Positions 24,509 to 31,788 of a DNA stretch of 32,467 nt are shown here, piece after piece. The notes under the pieces were generated by a model. That model was not told where the DNA came from. It ran no database searches and worked only from the letters and a program-made list of their open reading frames with translations. Source of the stretch: Sedimenticola sp. (GTDB lineage: Bacteria > Pseudomonadota > Gammaproteobacteria > Chromatiales > Chromatiaceae); the NCBI GenBank assembly GCA_026196795.1, contig JAPHUE010000052.1, positions 1 through 32,467 on the forward strand, written 5' to 3'. Made by a program: the position numbers and the translations under genes. Each line of letters starts with the position of its first letter. Positions within the stretch are counted from its first letter, which is position 1.

Positions 24509-25609
24509 ATGAATAAAACTAGGATTTTTCTGCCTTTAAGCGCCGTGGCACTTGGCTTGACTCTGAGCGGCTGTGCAACGACAAATACAAACCGTGTTGC
24601 TGAGTTGCAGTCTGAGTTGAACCAGACACAGACAGAGCTGATGAAAACTCAGAAAGAAAAAGCTGAGATCAAAACGGCGATGGAGAACCTGTCAGCAGAG
24701 TATGTAAACAAGCAGCCGGCTACCGCAAGTATGGGCTCAGCCAGCTTGCTGCCACCCGATGCTAAACCGGGTCACTGTTATGCGCGAGTTCTCACGCCTG
24801 CCAGTTATCAGACAATGCAGAAACAGGTGATGGTGAATGAACCAACTGAACGGGTCCAGGTTATTCCGGCGCGCTATGAATGGGCTGAGCAAAAGGTACT
24901 GGTAAAGGAAGAGTCCAAGCAGGCTAAACTGATACCAGCTCGCTACGAATGGAGAACAGAAGAGGTGCTGGTCAAAGAGGCATCAGAAGAGTTGATGGAG
25001 ATGCCAGCAACCTACAAGACGGTAACGGAGCAGGTATTGGTTAAACCTGCCTATACCATATGGAAGAAGGGTCGAGGGCCTATCGAGCGTGTTGATAACA
25101 CCACTGGCGAAATTATGTGTCTCGTTGATGTTCCAGCAGAATTTAAAACCGTTTCGCGCCAGGTTCAGGTGACACCTGCCCGCACTACAAAACGTGTTAT
25201 TCCTGCTGAATACAAGACGGTTAAGCGCCGTGTAATGGTTGAAGAGCCCAGAATGGCAACGGTTACTATTCCAGCTGAATATCAAGTTGTTAAGGTGAAA
25301 CGACTGGTCTCTGCAGCACAGGAAAAACGTCATGCGATACCCGCAGTCTACTCAACTGTAACTGAGCAGACCAAAGTATCCGATAGCAGCATGGAGTGGC
25401 GTTCAATTCTTTGTGAAACTAACACCACCCCTGGTGTTGTAAGACGTATTCAGGCCGCACTGGAGCAGAAAGGGTACAGCCCAGGCCGGATTGATGGTGT
25501 GATTGGTCAGGAAACAATGTCAGCAATGAAAAAGTATCAGCGTGATAGTCGTTTGTCGGAAGGTCAGTTGACCATTAAGACATTGGACTCTCTGGGTGTG
25601 AAGCTCTAA
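24509..25609 (+). CDS. Lipoprotein with about eight internal repeats and a C-terminal peptidoglycan-binding domain
   Basis: The protein is 366 aa from ATG 24509 (GGAG upstream); the ORF track begins at a GTG one codon earlier. The signal peptide ends in the lipobox LTLSGC. A short coiled coil follows (RVAELQSELNQTQTELMKTQ). Then come repeats of about 23-26 residues with the pattern [QKER]V.V..-IPA.Y..V.., for example KVLVKEESKQAKLIPARYEW, RVMVEEPRMATVTIPAEY and KRLVSAAQEKRHAIPAVYST. One unit holds an insertion (WKKGRGPIERVDNTTGEIMC). The last 65 residues are a PG_binding_1-like domain (IQAALEQKGYSPGRIDGVIG, TMSAMKKYQ). It is probably tethered to the outer membrane and contacts peptidoglycan. 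The repeat's role is unknown. Confidence 0.85.
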   Translation: MNKTRIFLPLSAVALGLTLSGCATTNTNRVAELQSELNQTQTELMKTQKEKAEIKTAMENLSAEYVNKQPATASMGSASLLPPDAKPGHCYARVLTPASYQTMQKQVMVNEPTERVQVIPARYEWAEQKVLVKEESKQAKLIPARYEWRTEEVLVKEASEELMEMPATYKTVTEQVLVKPAYTIWKKGRGPIERVDNTTGEIMCLVDVPAEFKTVSRQVQVTPARTTKRVIPAEYKTVKRRVMVEEPRMATVTIPAEYQVVKVKRLVSAAQEKRHAIPAVYSTVTEQTKVSDSSMEWRSILCETNTTPGVVRRIQAALEQKGYSPGRIDGVIGQETMSAMKKYQRDSRLSEGQLTIKTLDSLGVKL

Positions 25610-25641
25610 TAACACTCGACACTGACACAGCAAGATAAAAG

Positions 25642-25674
25642 CCGATGCATCCTTTTGGGTGCATCGGTTTTTTT
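25642..25674. terminator. Bidirectional Rho-independent terminator
   Basis: CCGATGCATCC-TTTT-GGGTGCATCGG is an 11-bp stem (one wobble) followed by seven T on the plus strand and by CTTTTATCTT on the minus strand. It serves the lipoprotein gene and the convergent 67-aa gene. Confidence 0.9.
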
Positions 25675-25684
25675 AAATTCAGAG

Positions 25685-25888
25685 TTACTTTCCAACCTTG
25701 CTGAAATCTGTTCCGACTTTCAGCCCAAATGATTGGTCCAGGCCCAATTCATTGATAAGGGCATCTACCGCCTGTTGATCAAAAGTTCGCTGCACGTCAC
25801 CCAGAATCATGCGTACAGCATTTCGGTTATAGCCGCTGCTAAACTGCAGCTGAACCAGAATCAACTCTTTTGCTCTGTCTATGTTCAT
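25685..25888 (-). CDS. Small 67-aa protein, unknown function
   Basis: I do not recognise a family. The protein MNIDRAKELILVQLQF... is helical, acidic-to-neutral, with no signal peptide or membrane helix, and ends in a GLKVGTDFSKVGK tail. Support for a real gene comes from a good AAAGGC ribosome site 7 bases before the ATG, the terminator directly after its stop, and the lack of any competing ORF with coding character on the other strand. The segment SSGYNRNAVRMILGDVQ looks like a conserved loop-helix. Cytosolic location is assumed. Confidence 0.7.
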   Translation of the reverse strand: MNIDRAKELILVQLQFSSGYNRNAVRMILGDVQRTFDQQAVDALINELGLDQSFGLKVGTDFSKVGK

Positions 25889-26085
25889 CGGATGCCTTTC
25901 TGGGCGTTACTGAATAAGCCCTATCATACCCTGATGATTAATCAGTCGTCTAAATACCAGTCACTACGTCAGCGTTATGCAATGTTTTTTCTCGGGAGCG
26001 TCATACCCTACATAATATAAGATTTTTATTTCACTATTTACCGCTAGACTTGTCTCTATACTGACCAGACAAAGGATATGCGCTG

Positions 26086-27138
26086 ATGCAGAACACTGAC
26101 GAAATAGAGAAGCTGTATCATCGGATAGTCTCTCTGCATAAGGACATTGATACCCTTCGTCAACCGCTATTGGATATCAAGTCAGTCATAACTGAAATCA
26201 AGAAAATAGTTGATCTACCCGGTACTGTTGCTAAAGACCTTAAAAAACTTCGGACACTGGTCTCGGCACTTAATGAAGTTGTACAACTACTGGAGTGGGT
26301 ACCCGGGCAGTTAGGGACAACCTGCAAAGCCGTACACAGGCTGCTTTCACCCCTGGTTGAACCGGCTACGAAAGGTGTATTAGACGAACTTATCAATACG
26401 ACTGAGCAGATGGATAAGGCCATGACCAAGATAAAACAGTATCTTGAAAAGGTTGAACCCTATATTGATAAGTCACTCAAGGCGATTAATGGCGTGCGGG
26501 ACGAGGTTATAGCGCTAGAACTGAAAATGGCTGAGTTGGTAGAACACTATAAACGGATAGCGCCTTCAGCTGAGACGATCGAGTGTGTGAGGACGATTAA
26601 CCGATATATTGACCAGCTTGAGGGCGTGGTGCTGAAGTTGAAAGCTCAATTTGAGAGCGCTATTCAACCGCTCAGTGCTGTACTGAGTCAGATACGAAAG
26701 GCACTTGATCCGATTGCCGCACTTGCAGAACAAATTACTCATGTACTCAAGCAGATTGATATCAAAGCGATCAATGATCTTATCCGCCAAGTCAATCAAT
26801 ATAAGAAGAAGATTCAGGATTTCAGGAAAAAGGTTGTATCTAAAATAGAAGCGGTTGTTCGAGCGGCCTTTAAAAAGTTTGGTATCGATATTGATGCCAT
26901 AGATAAACTGATCAGCAAGTTAATCAATTCGGCATTGAAACCGCTGCGTCATGTGATAGACGATATAACGGCCAAAGTGACAAATATGCTGAGTCAAATA
27001 TCAACAATGTTAGAGAAGCTGTTACCACTTGATCAACTGAATCAGATTGTATCGGCAGTAGAGTCATTGCGAGATGATCTGCAACGGGAACTTGATCGAA
27101 TCGCCGGCTCAGCCTGTAGGTCAGTCCTAAGAGCCTAG
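26086..27138 (+). CDS. Long all-helical protein, unknown function
   Basis: This 350-aa protein is helical almost throughout, with heptad-like spacing of Leu/Ile/Val, only two cysteines near the middle and two more at the C-terminal end, and no signal peptide or membrane helix. Segments such as EIEKLYHRIVSLHKDIDTLR, LNEVVQLLEWVPGQLGTTCK and QISTMLEKLLPLDQLNQIVS suggest a spectrin- or apolipoprotein-like bundle rather than one long coiled coil. A distinctly basic stretch lies at about 238-260 (QYKKKIQDFRKKVVSKIE). AAGGA eleven bases upstream serves as ribosome site. I do not recognise a family; structural, phasin-like or membrane-surface roles are all open. Confidence 0.75.
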   Translation: MQNTDEIEKLYHRIVSLHKDIDTLRQPLLDIKSVITEIKKIVDLPGTVAKDLKKLRTLVSALNEVVQLLEWVPGQLGTTCKAVHRLLSPLVEPATKGVLDELINTTEQMDKAMTKIKQYLEKVEPYIDKSLKAINGVRDEVIALELKMAELVEHYKRIAPSAETIECVRTINRYIDQLEGVVLKLKAQFESAIQPLSAVLSQIRKALDPIAALAEQITHVLKQIDIKAINDLIRQVNQYKKKIQDFRKKVVSKIEAVVRAAFKKFGIDIDAIDKLISKLINSALKPLRHVIDDITAKVTNMLSQISTMLEKLLPLDQLNQIVSAVESLRDDLQRELDRIAGSACRSVLRA

Positions 27139-27160
27139 TGTTTTAGTTGTCCTTATTGAA

Positions 27161-27363
27161 ATGAAGGGCGCTGAAATGACCTGCCAATCCAGTGATATGA
27201 CACTTAAAGATTATTTGAAGAAGCGCGAAAAGGGCAGCAGCTTTTAGTCGATAATCAGATGAGTGGCTTCGACTAGTGCAGGATAGTTGCTCTGGGTCAG
27301 GTAAAAGTGCGACACGCTTTAAATATGCTGGAAAGCGGTATAAAGTCAGAAGTGAACCTGTAA
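27161..27363 (+). pseudogene. Possible decayed small gene
   Basis: A 28-codon ORF (27161-27247; MTLKDYLKKREKG then a stop) continues in the neighbouring frame as GQQLLVDNQMSGFD, one TAG, then ALGQVKVRHALNMLESGIKS to a TAA at 27361. One frameshift and one stop would reconstruct a single small helical protein. The evidence is only reading-frame texture, so chance is possible. Confidence 0.25.
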
Positions 27364-27419
27364 TAGTTATTTAGCACAGGCGATGATGATAATAACCAAC
27401 TACCAATGGGATGTTAATA

Positions 27420-27605
27420 ATGGGAAAAAAGAAAAGCGATAAGAAGAGTGATAAGAAGGCTGACGAGCTAAAGAAAAAATTAAAGGCCAAGACGAAAAAA
27501 CGCAAGGCCAAGAAAAAAGCCAAGAAAAAGGCTGAGAAGAAGGCGAAAGCCAAGAGCAAAAAGAAATCAAAAAAGAAAAAATCCAAGAAATCTAAAAAGA
27601 AATAA
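27420..27605 (+). CDS. 61-aa lysine-rich, histone H1-tail-like peptide
   Basis: From ATG 27420 (GGGA upstream; the ORF track's ATG at 27411 overlaps that site) the protein is 61 aa, of which 37 are lysine. The rest is mainly Ala, Ser and a few Asp/Glu, in short KKKAKKKAEKKAKAK-type blocks. This composition is that of the histone H1-like or AlgP/HC1-type tails that bind DNA or other polyanions. It has its own ribosome site and terminator, so it is likely a real gene and not simply A-rich DNA. Function by DNA, RNA or polyphosphate binding is inference. The 71-aa Phe-rich ORF on the opposite strand is its shadow. Confidence 0.75.
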   Translation: MGKKKSDKKSDKKADELKKKLKAKTKKRKAKKKAKKKAEKKAKAKSKKKSKKKKSKKSKKK

Positions 27606-27630
27606 ATTAGTGCCCCCTGACTCGTTGAGT

Positions 27631-27655
27631 AACACCCGCTTCTGCGGGTGTTTTT
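27631..27655 (+). terminator. Rho-independent terminator after the lysine-rich gene
   Basis: AACACCCGC-TTCT-GCGGGTGTT is a perfect 9-bp stem running into a T-tract, 26 bp after the stop codon. Confidence 0.92.
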
Positions 27656-27667
27656 AATTGTGGAGTT

Positions 27668-28147
27668 TTAGTAATCAAGCTCCAGCAGTGGCAGTGCTGC
27701 ACGTGCCTTGATTTGTGAAAGCTGAATGTTTGACTTGATTGAAGAGACGCCAGGCATTTTCATCAAGTGTTCAGATATAAAGCGAGAAAACCCCTGCAGG
27801 TTTTTGGCAATCACCCGCATTTCGTAATCCCCATCGCCCGTAATCAACAGGCACTCCAGGATTTCAGGCCGCTCCTGTACCGCCTTCTCAAAAGCCGCTG
27901 CAATATTTTCCTGATGCTTTTCCAGAGTGATGTTAATCAGGGCGACCACATCCATACCCAGCGCCTGGGGATCGATTACCGCCGTGTAGCCACGGATGAC
28001 ACCGGCATTTTCCAATTGTTGCAAGCGTCTGGCGCATTGGGAGGGGGAGAGATTGATGCGCTCAGAAAGAGCTACATGTGAGAGGCGGGCATCCTCCTGC
28101 AAGTGATGCAGAATCAGTCGATCAAATTTATCCAGCTTGAGTGTCAT
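27668..28147 (-). CDS. Lrp/AsnC family transcriptional regulator (copy 2)
   Basis: The 159-aa protein has the DNA-binding helices LILHHLQEDARLSHVALSER and NLSPSQCARRLQQLENAGVI at about 10-55. A RAM effector domain follows (DVVALINITLEKHQENIAAAF, ILECLLITGDGDYEMRVIAKNL). It is divergent from the keto-acid decarboxylase gene with 180 bp between the two ATGs, and a large dyad sits in that spacer. Lrp/AsnC regulators divergent from an ipdC/ppdC-type gene are a known arrangement in plant-associated bacteria, so control of the decarboxylase by an aromatic amino acid is the likely role. It is related to, but clearly different from, the Lrp protein at 5272-5739. Confidence 0.9.
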   Translation of the reverse strand: MTLKLDKFDRLILHHLQEDARLSHVALSERINLSPSQCARRLQQLENAGVIRGYTAVIDPQALGMDVVALINITLEKHQENIAAAFEKAVQERPEILECLLITGDGDYEMRVIAKNLQGFSRFISEHLMKMPGVSSIKSNIQLSQIKARAALPLLELDY

Positions 28148-28187
28148 CAGTCACTTGCCTCGAGAAAGGGTATGAATTCTTAATGAA

Positions 28188-28234
28188 ATGCTATTAATCA
28201 TCAATAAATAGCGATTTATGCATGATAATAGCAT
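28188..28234. promoter_or_regulatory. 47-bp dyad, probable Lrp operator
   Basis: ATGCTATTA (28188-28196) is exactly inverted as TAATAGCAT (28226-28234). The symmetry continues inward (ATCATCAATAA against TTATGCATGA with one offset base) to a perfect core ATAAAT-AGCG-ATTTAT. It is centred near 28211 in the spacer between the divergent lrp and decarboxylase genes. The size and A+T content suit a multimeric Lrp/AsnC regulator acting on both promoters. Confidence 0.7.
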
Positions 28235-28327
28235 ACGAGTTTGAATTGATGACCTAAAACACCCGATAACGTCACTCCAAACCCCGTATGCTGGACGCCT
28301 TATTTGGCCACCATACTGGAGAACGCA

Positions 28328-29956
28328 ATGACACTGGCAGAAGCATTACTGAAGGGTTTAAAGGGGCACGGAGCCGCCGAACTGTTTGGTATACCCGGGG
28401 ATTTTGCCCTGCCTTTTTTTAAGGTCATTGAGCAGTCAGGCATTCTTCCGTTCTATACGCTGAGTCATGAGCCGGGTGTGGGATTTGCGGCTGATGCAGC
28501 CGGCCGTGGCCGGGGTTCGCTGGGTGTGGCGGTTGTGACCTATGGAGCCGGTGCCTTCAATATGCTGAACAGCGTAGCCTGTGCCTATGCGGAGAAATCA
28601 CCTCTGGTTGTTATCTCCGGTGCACCGGGAATCTCAGAACTGCAGGGCGATCTGTTGCTGCATCATCAGATCAAGACGCTGGGTTCTCAGTATGAAGTGA
28701 TGAAGGAGTTTACCTGTGATCAGGTGTTACTGAATGATCCGGCCAATGCCCCAGAGCAGATAGCCCGGGTCCTGCGCAGCTGTCTTGAACAGTCGCGGCC
28801 GGTGTATATCGAATTCCCCAGGGATCTGGTAAATGCCCCCTGTGATCCAGTCCCTCTGCTGCCGCCCACAACGGCAGACCCACAGGCATTGATTGACTGC
28901 GCTAGTGAAATATTGAATCGACTCGCCGCCGCTGAAAGGCCGGTCATCCTGGCGGGTGTGGAAGTACGGCGTTATGGCCTGGAGGATAAGGTGGCCGAGC
29001 TCTCACGGCGTCTGCAACTGCCGGTTGCCACCAGCTTCATGGGACGTGGCTTGTTCTCAGATTCAGATTGTCAGCTGATCGGTTCATACATTGGTATGGC
29101 AGGGGATCAGTCGATCAGTGAGACGGTGGAGACATCGGATCAATTACTCATGTTAGGGGTTATTGTTTGTGACTCAAATTTTGGGGTCTCTGCAAAACGA
29201 CTGGATATTCGCCATACCGTGAATGCCTCGGATCAAGAGGTAAAAGTGGGTTTTCACTTGTATCAACAGCTCTCACTGACCGAGTTGGTTGATGAGCTGC
29301 TGAACCAGACTGAGACCACCAATCATCATGCATCGCCGGTTAAACCTAACTATCCACGAGGTCTGGAAGCGGATGACAACCCGATTGTTCCAACCGATAT
29401 TGCCCGGGCCGTGAATGATCTGTTTGATCGTCATGGCCCCATGCCCATTGCCTCGGATATTGGTGATTGTCTGTTTACCGCCATGGATATGGATAACACG
29501 CAGCTGGTGGCACCAGGCTACTATGCGACGATGGGTTTCGGTGTACCCGCCGGGATGGGGTTGCAGGCGTCTACCGGACAGAGACCGATTATTCTTGTGG
29601 GTGATGGCGCCTTTCAGATGACCGGTTGGGAGCTGGGCAACTGCCGACGTTATGGTTGGGATCCTATTGTCCTGTTATTCAACAACAGCTGCTGGGGTAT
29701 GCTCGCGACATTCCAGCCAGAGAGCAGTTTCAATCACCTGGATGATTGGCATTTTGCGGATATGAGCGCATCGCTGGGTGGTGATGGAGTGCGGGTACAG
29801 ACCCGTGCTGAGTTACAGACGGCATTGAATCAGGCCGTAGAGACCCGGGGGCGTTTTCAACTTATTGAGATCATGATGACAGCCGATGCTCGCAGTGCCA
29901 CTTTGCAGCAGTTCGTGGAGGCCCAGGGGCGTCGCACTGGGATGCGTAAGGGATAA
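28328..29956 (+). CDS. ipdC: Phenylpyruvate/indole-3-pyruvate decarboxylase (ThDP-dependent)
   Basis: The protein is 542 aa from the ATG at 28328, which has GGAG seven bases upstream; the ORF track begins eight codons earlier. It matches, from memory, the Azospirillum brasilense PPDC/IpdC almost colinearly. Shared stretches are MFGIPGDFALPFFKV-like FGIPGDFALPFFKV, SHEPGVGFAADAAGRG (catalytic Glu), VTYGAGAFNMLNSV, GAPGISELQG with LLLHHQIK, VEVRRYGLE and the ThDP/Mg motif VGDGAFQMTGWELGNC ending at NNSCWGM. It converts aromatic 2-keto acids to aldehydes, the committed step to phenylacetate or indole-3-acetate, or in Ehrlich-type amino acid breakdown. Which substrate is preferred cannot be read here. 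The divergent Lrp gene is the likely regulator. Confidence 0.9.
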   Translation: MTLAEALLKGLKGHGAAELFGIPGDFALPFFKVIEQSGILPFYTLSHEPGVGFAADAAGRGRGSLGVAVVTYGAGAFNMLNSVACAYAEKSPLVVISGAPGISELQGDLLLHHQIKTLGSQYEVMKEFTCDQVLLNDPANAPEQIARVLRSCLEQSRPVYIEFPRDLVNAPCDPVPLLPPTTADPQALIDCASEILNRLAAAERPVILAGVEVRRYGLEDKVAELSRRLQLPVATSFMGRGLFSDSDCQLIGSYIGMAGDQSISETVETSDQLLMLGVIVCDSNFGVSAKRLDIRHTVNASDQEVKVGFHLYQQLSLTELVDELLNQTETTNHHASPVKPNYPRGLEADDNPIVPTDIARAVNDLFDRHGPMPIASDIGDCLFTAMDMDNTQLVAPGYYATMGFGVPAGMGLQASTGQRPIILVGDGAFQMTGWELGNCRRYGWDPIVLLFNNSCWGMLATFQPESSFNHLDDWHFADMSASLGGDGVRVQTRAELQTALNQAVETRGRFQLIEIMMTADARSATLQQFVEAQGRRTGMRKG

Positions 29957-29961
29957 GTGAA

Positions 29962-30299
29962 CCTGTTTGTCCGCGAGAGTCAGGCAGCAAACAGAAGCAC
30001 TTAATTCAAAGTGCTGCTGCGCGGCCATTTATTTGATCGGGGCTCGCGCGCCCCTACGGCGTGTCACTTTTGTTTCGGCAAAAGTGACCAAAACCATGGC
30101 TCCGTCATACCACCCTGCGCTACTCATAAATCAGGGGCGTCGCAAAACTCGCTAACGCTCAAACAGTTGCGACGCTGATCCCCGGTTTATTCCGTTGATC
30201 GGTGGTATGAAAGTCGCAATAGGTGCGGCATCTCAACATTGAGTGCCTTATTTTTTGATTCTGTGATGTCATGGCTGAACGTTGTAGGTAATCAGGCAA
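29962..30299. repeat. Composite palindromic intergenic repeat (copy B)
   Basis: This 338-bp segment fills most of the 394-bp gap after the decarboxylase gene. Its ends share sequence with the element at 20373-20491 (GCAGCAAACAGAAGCAC...ATTCAAA and CATGGCTGAA...GGTAATCAGG). Its middle has a perfect hairpin GTCACTTTTG-TTTCGG-CAAAAGTGAC (30063-30088), a second inverted pair GCGTCGCAA / TTGCGACGC (30137-30145, 30167-30175), and outer arms TCATACCACC / GGTGGTATGA (30105-30114, 30201-30210). The CAAAAGTGACCAAAACCATGGC and CTCGCTAACGCTC phrases are, from memory, common in gammaproteobacterial intergenic repeats. No gene is seen. Confidence 0.7.
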
Positions 30300-30350
30300 G
30301 TGAATAATAGGGTTTGATCAGAACGGTCTTGCTTGTGCTTGACCCGAACT

Positions 30351-31274
30351 TTACAACACCTTATCCCAACTCTCACTGGTGAGGTTGGCACCAAACAGGG
30401 GTTCATCCCACGCCTTGGTACAGGTGAAGCCGGCCTTGGTATAGAGCTTTCGTGCTTGGGTCAGACAAGAGCAGGTCCAGAGTGTCATCTGCTTGTAGCC
30501 ACACTGGCGGCAGAAATCAATACACTGCTCGATCAGTTGCCGACCAATCTGCATGCCGCGAAACTGGGGTTCAACCAGCAGCGCGCGCAGGCGGGCGGTC
30601 TCGTCACTCTCTTTTACGGCAAAGATGCTACCGGCAAACTGGCCATCTACCTCGGCAATCCAGCCCCGTTCGCAGGTCTCATCAACCGTGTTGGCAAACT
30701 GAGCCAGCACTTCCAATACGGTACGTTCAAAGCTTTTATCCCACTGGTACTCAGTGGCATAAAGTACGGCATGACGGTTAATGACCGTACCCAGATCGCC
30801 CAACTGAAGAGGACGAATCAGTACCCGCTGTTGTCGTGAGGGTTCCAGTAACGCCCTGATACGATTCATCAAACTGACCAGCTCACTACGCTGGGGCGGG
30901 GATAAGGGCGCTAGCAACTGCTCCAGATTGTTGCGAGCGAGATCATTAAGTGATTGTAATAGCTCCTCTCCTGATGGGGTGATCATGAGCTGTTTTCTGC
31001 GTCGATCAGACGGATCAGTAGCTCTATGCAGCAGGCCCATCTTCAGCAGTTTGGCCAGTATCCGGCTGACATAGCCCGGATCCATGCGTAGATAATCGGC
31101 AAGCACATTAGCGGTAAGGGTGCTCTCTTTGGCGACTTCAAATAGCACACGAATCTCCGGCAGATTCAGTGGCTGTCCCAGAAAACCTTCATCCAGAATG
31201 CCGATATGGCGGGTGTAGAAGCGATTGAATGACCGAACCTGATCAATTGCATCCTGCTGTGCAGTGGTTAGCAT
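30351..31274 (-). CDS. MarR-type regulator fused to GNAT acetyltransferase
   Basis: The 307-aa protein has a winged helix MarR domain at about 1-145: LTANVLADYLRMDPGYVSRIL recognition region, RRKQLMITPSGEELL wing. A GNAT domain follows at about 150-307, with a central strand pair (ERGWIAEVDGQFAGSIFAV), the acetyl-CoA loop FRGMQIGRQLIEQCIDFC and the C-terminal LYTKAGFTCT. Both parts look intact. Such bifunctional proteins are known in many proteobacteria; the acetylated substrate is unknown. The GAGAGA ribosome site fits the start. A perfect GTTGA-N5-TCAAC dyad lies about 50 bp upstream and suggests autoregulation. Confidence 0.88.
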   Translation of the reverse strand: MLTTAQQDAIDQVRSFNRFYTRHIGILDEGFLGQPLNLPEIRVLFEVAKESTLTANVLADYLRMDPGYVSRILAKLLKMGLLHRATDPSDRRRKQLMITPSGEELLQSLNDLARNNLEQLLAPLSPPQRSELVSLMNRIRALLEPSRQQRVLIRPLQLGDLGTVINRHAVLYATEYQWDKSFERTVLEVLAQFANTVDETCERGWIAEVDGQFAGSIFAVKESDETARLRALLVEPQFRGMQIGRQLIEQCIDFCRQCGYKQMTLWTCSCLTQARKLYTKAGFTCTKAWDEPLFGANLTSESWDKVL

Positions 31275-31312
31275 GTCTAAATCTCTCTCGGCTATCTATT
31301 TAATGTAATATG

Positions 31313-31337
31313 CAACCTAATAGTTGATTATGTCAAC
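31313..31337. promoter_or_regulatory. Palindromic operator candidate upstream of MarR-GNAT gene
   Basis: GTTGATTATGTCAAC (31323-31337) is a perfect 5-bp dyad with a 5-base centre. It overlaps a second dyad CAAC-CTAATA-GTTG (31313-31326). Both lie in an AT-rich stretch just before the MarR-GNAT start, the typical position of a MarR autoregulatory operator. Confidence 0.55.
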
Positions 31338-31386
31338 AAATAGCTCGAAATTCGACAAATCTCAATAAACACACCTGACCAACAGG

Positions 31387-31788
31387 TTAGTTTGAACAGA
31401 GGCGTCCGATAATAGGAAAGCGGAATTCAGCTCCGGCCATGGCCTTGGCTAAACCTACGATGCCGAGCAGAACCAGTGTGGAGTGGACCGTCGTAAAGTA
31501 GAGTATCAACACCATCCAGGTGTTCGGGCTCTGGTAACCACCGAGCCAGAGAATGGCCAGGTTGGCAATCACCAGTAGCACCCCCCCAATAATACTGCCA
31601 ATAAAGGTCTGTTGCAGATGGCAGCGGGCAAGTGCGGGGGCCGTGTGGCGGTGTTTAAAATAGAGATAGGTGAGCCAGGCAAAACAGACGCCGGGAAGCA
31701 GCAGCAGATTGGCTAGAAACAGTCCCTGAGCCATGGTGGCCAGTTGTGTGCCTTCCTGTTCATTACCGTTATCAGTTGTCTCATTCAT
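31387..31788 (-). CDS. Small membrane protein, DUF4870-like
   Basis: The 133-aa protein has an acidic N-terminus (ETTDNGNEQEG) and three or four hydrophobic helices at about 22-45, 65-85 and 90-117. The end FRFPIIGRLC resembles the closing motif of the DUF4870 (Tic20-like) family; I regard this as probable but not certain. The histidine- and arginine-containing loop between helices 1 and 2 (FKHRHTAPALARCHLQQTF) is also family-like. It stands upstream of the MarR-GNAT gene on the same strand with a 112-bp gap, and is divergent from the last gene of the window. No clear ribosome site is seen. Confidence 0.65.
   Translation of the reverse strand: MNETTDNGNEQEGTQLATMAQGLFLANLLLLPGVCFAWLTYLYFKHRHTAPALARCHLQQTFIGSIIGGVLLVIANLAILWLGGYQSPNTWMVLILYFTTVHSTLVLLGIVGLAKAMAGAEFRFPIIGRLCSN

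Noticed and set aside
27371-27586. 71-aa Phe-rich ORF on the minus strand
   Set aside because: It is the exact antisense of the AAA/AAG-rich lysine gene, so the TTT/CTT codons follow from it; no ribosome site.
29813-30155. Small ORFs of 62-71 aa across the repeat after the decarboxylase
   Set aside because: They lie in the palindromic repeat or overlap the 3' end of the decarboxylase gene and lack ribosome sites.
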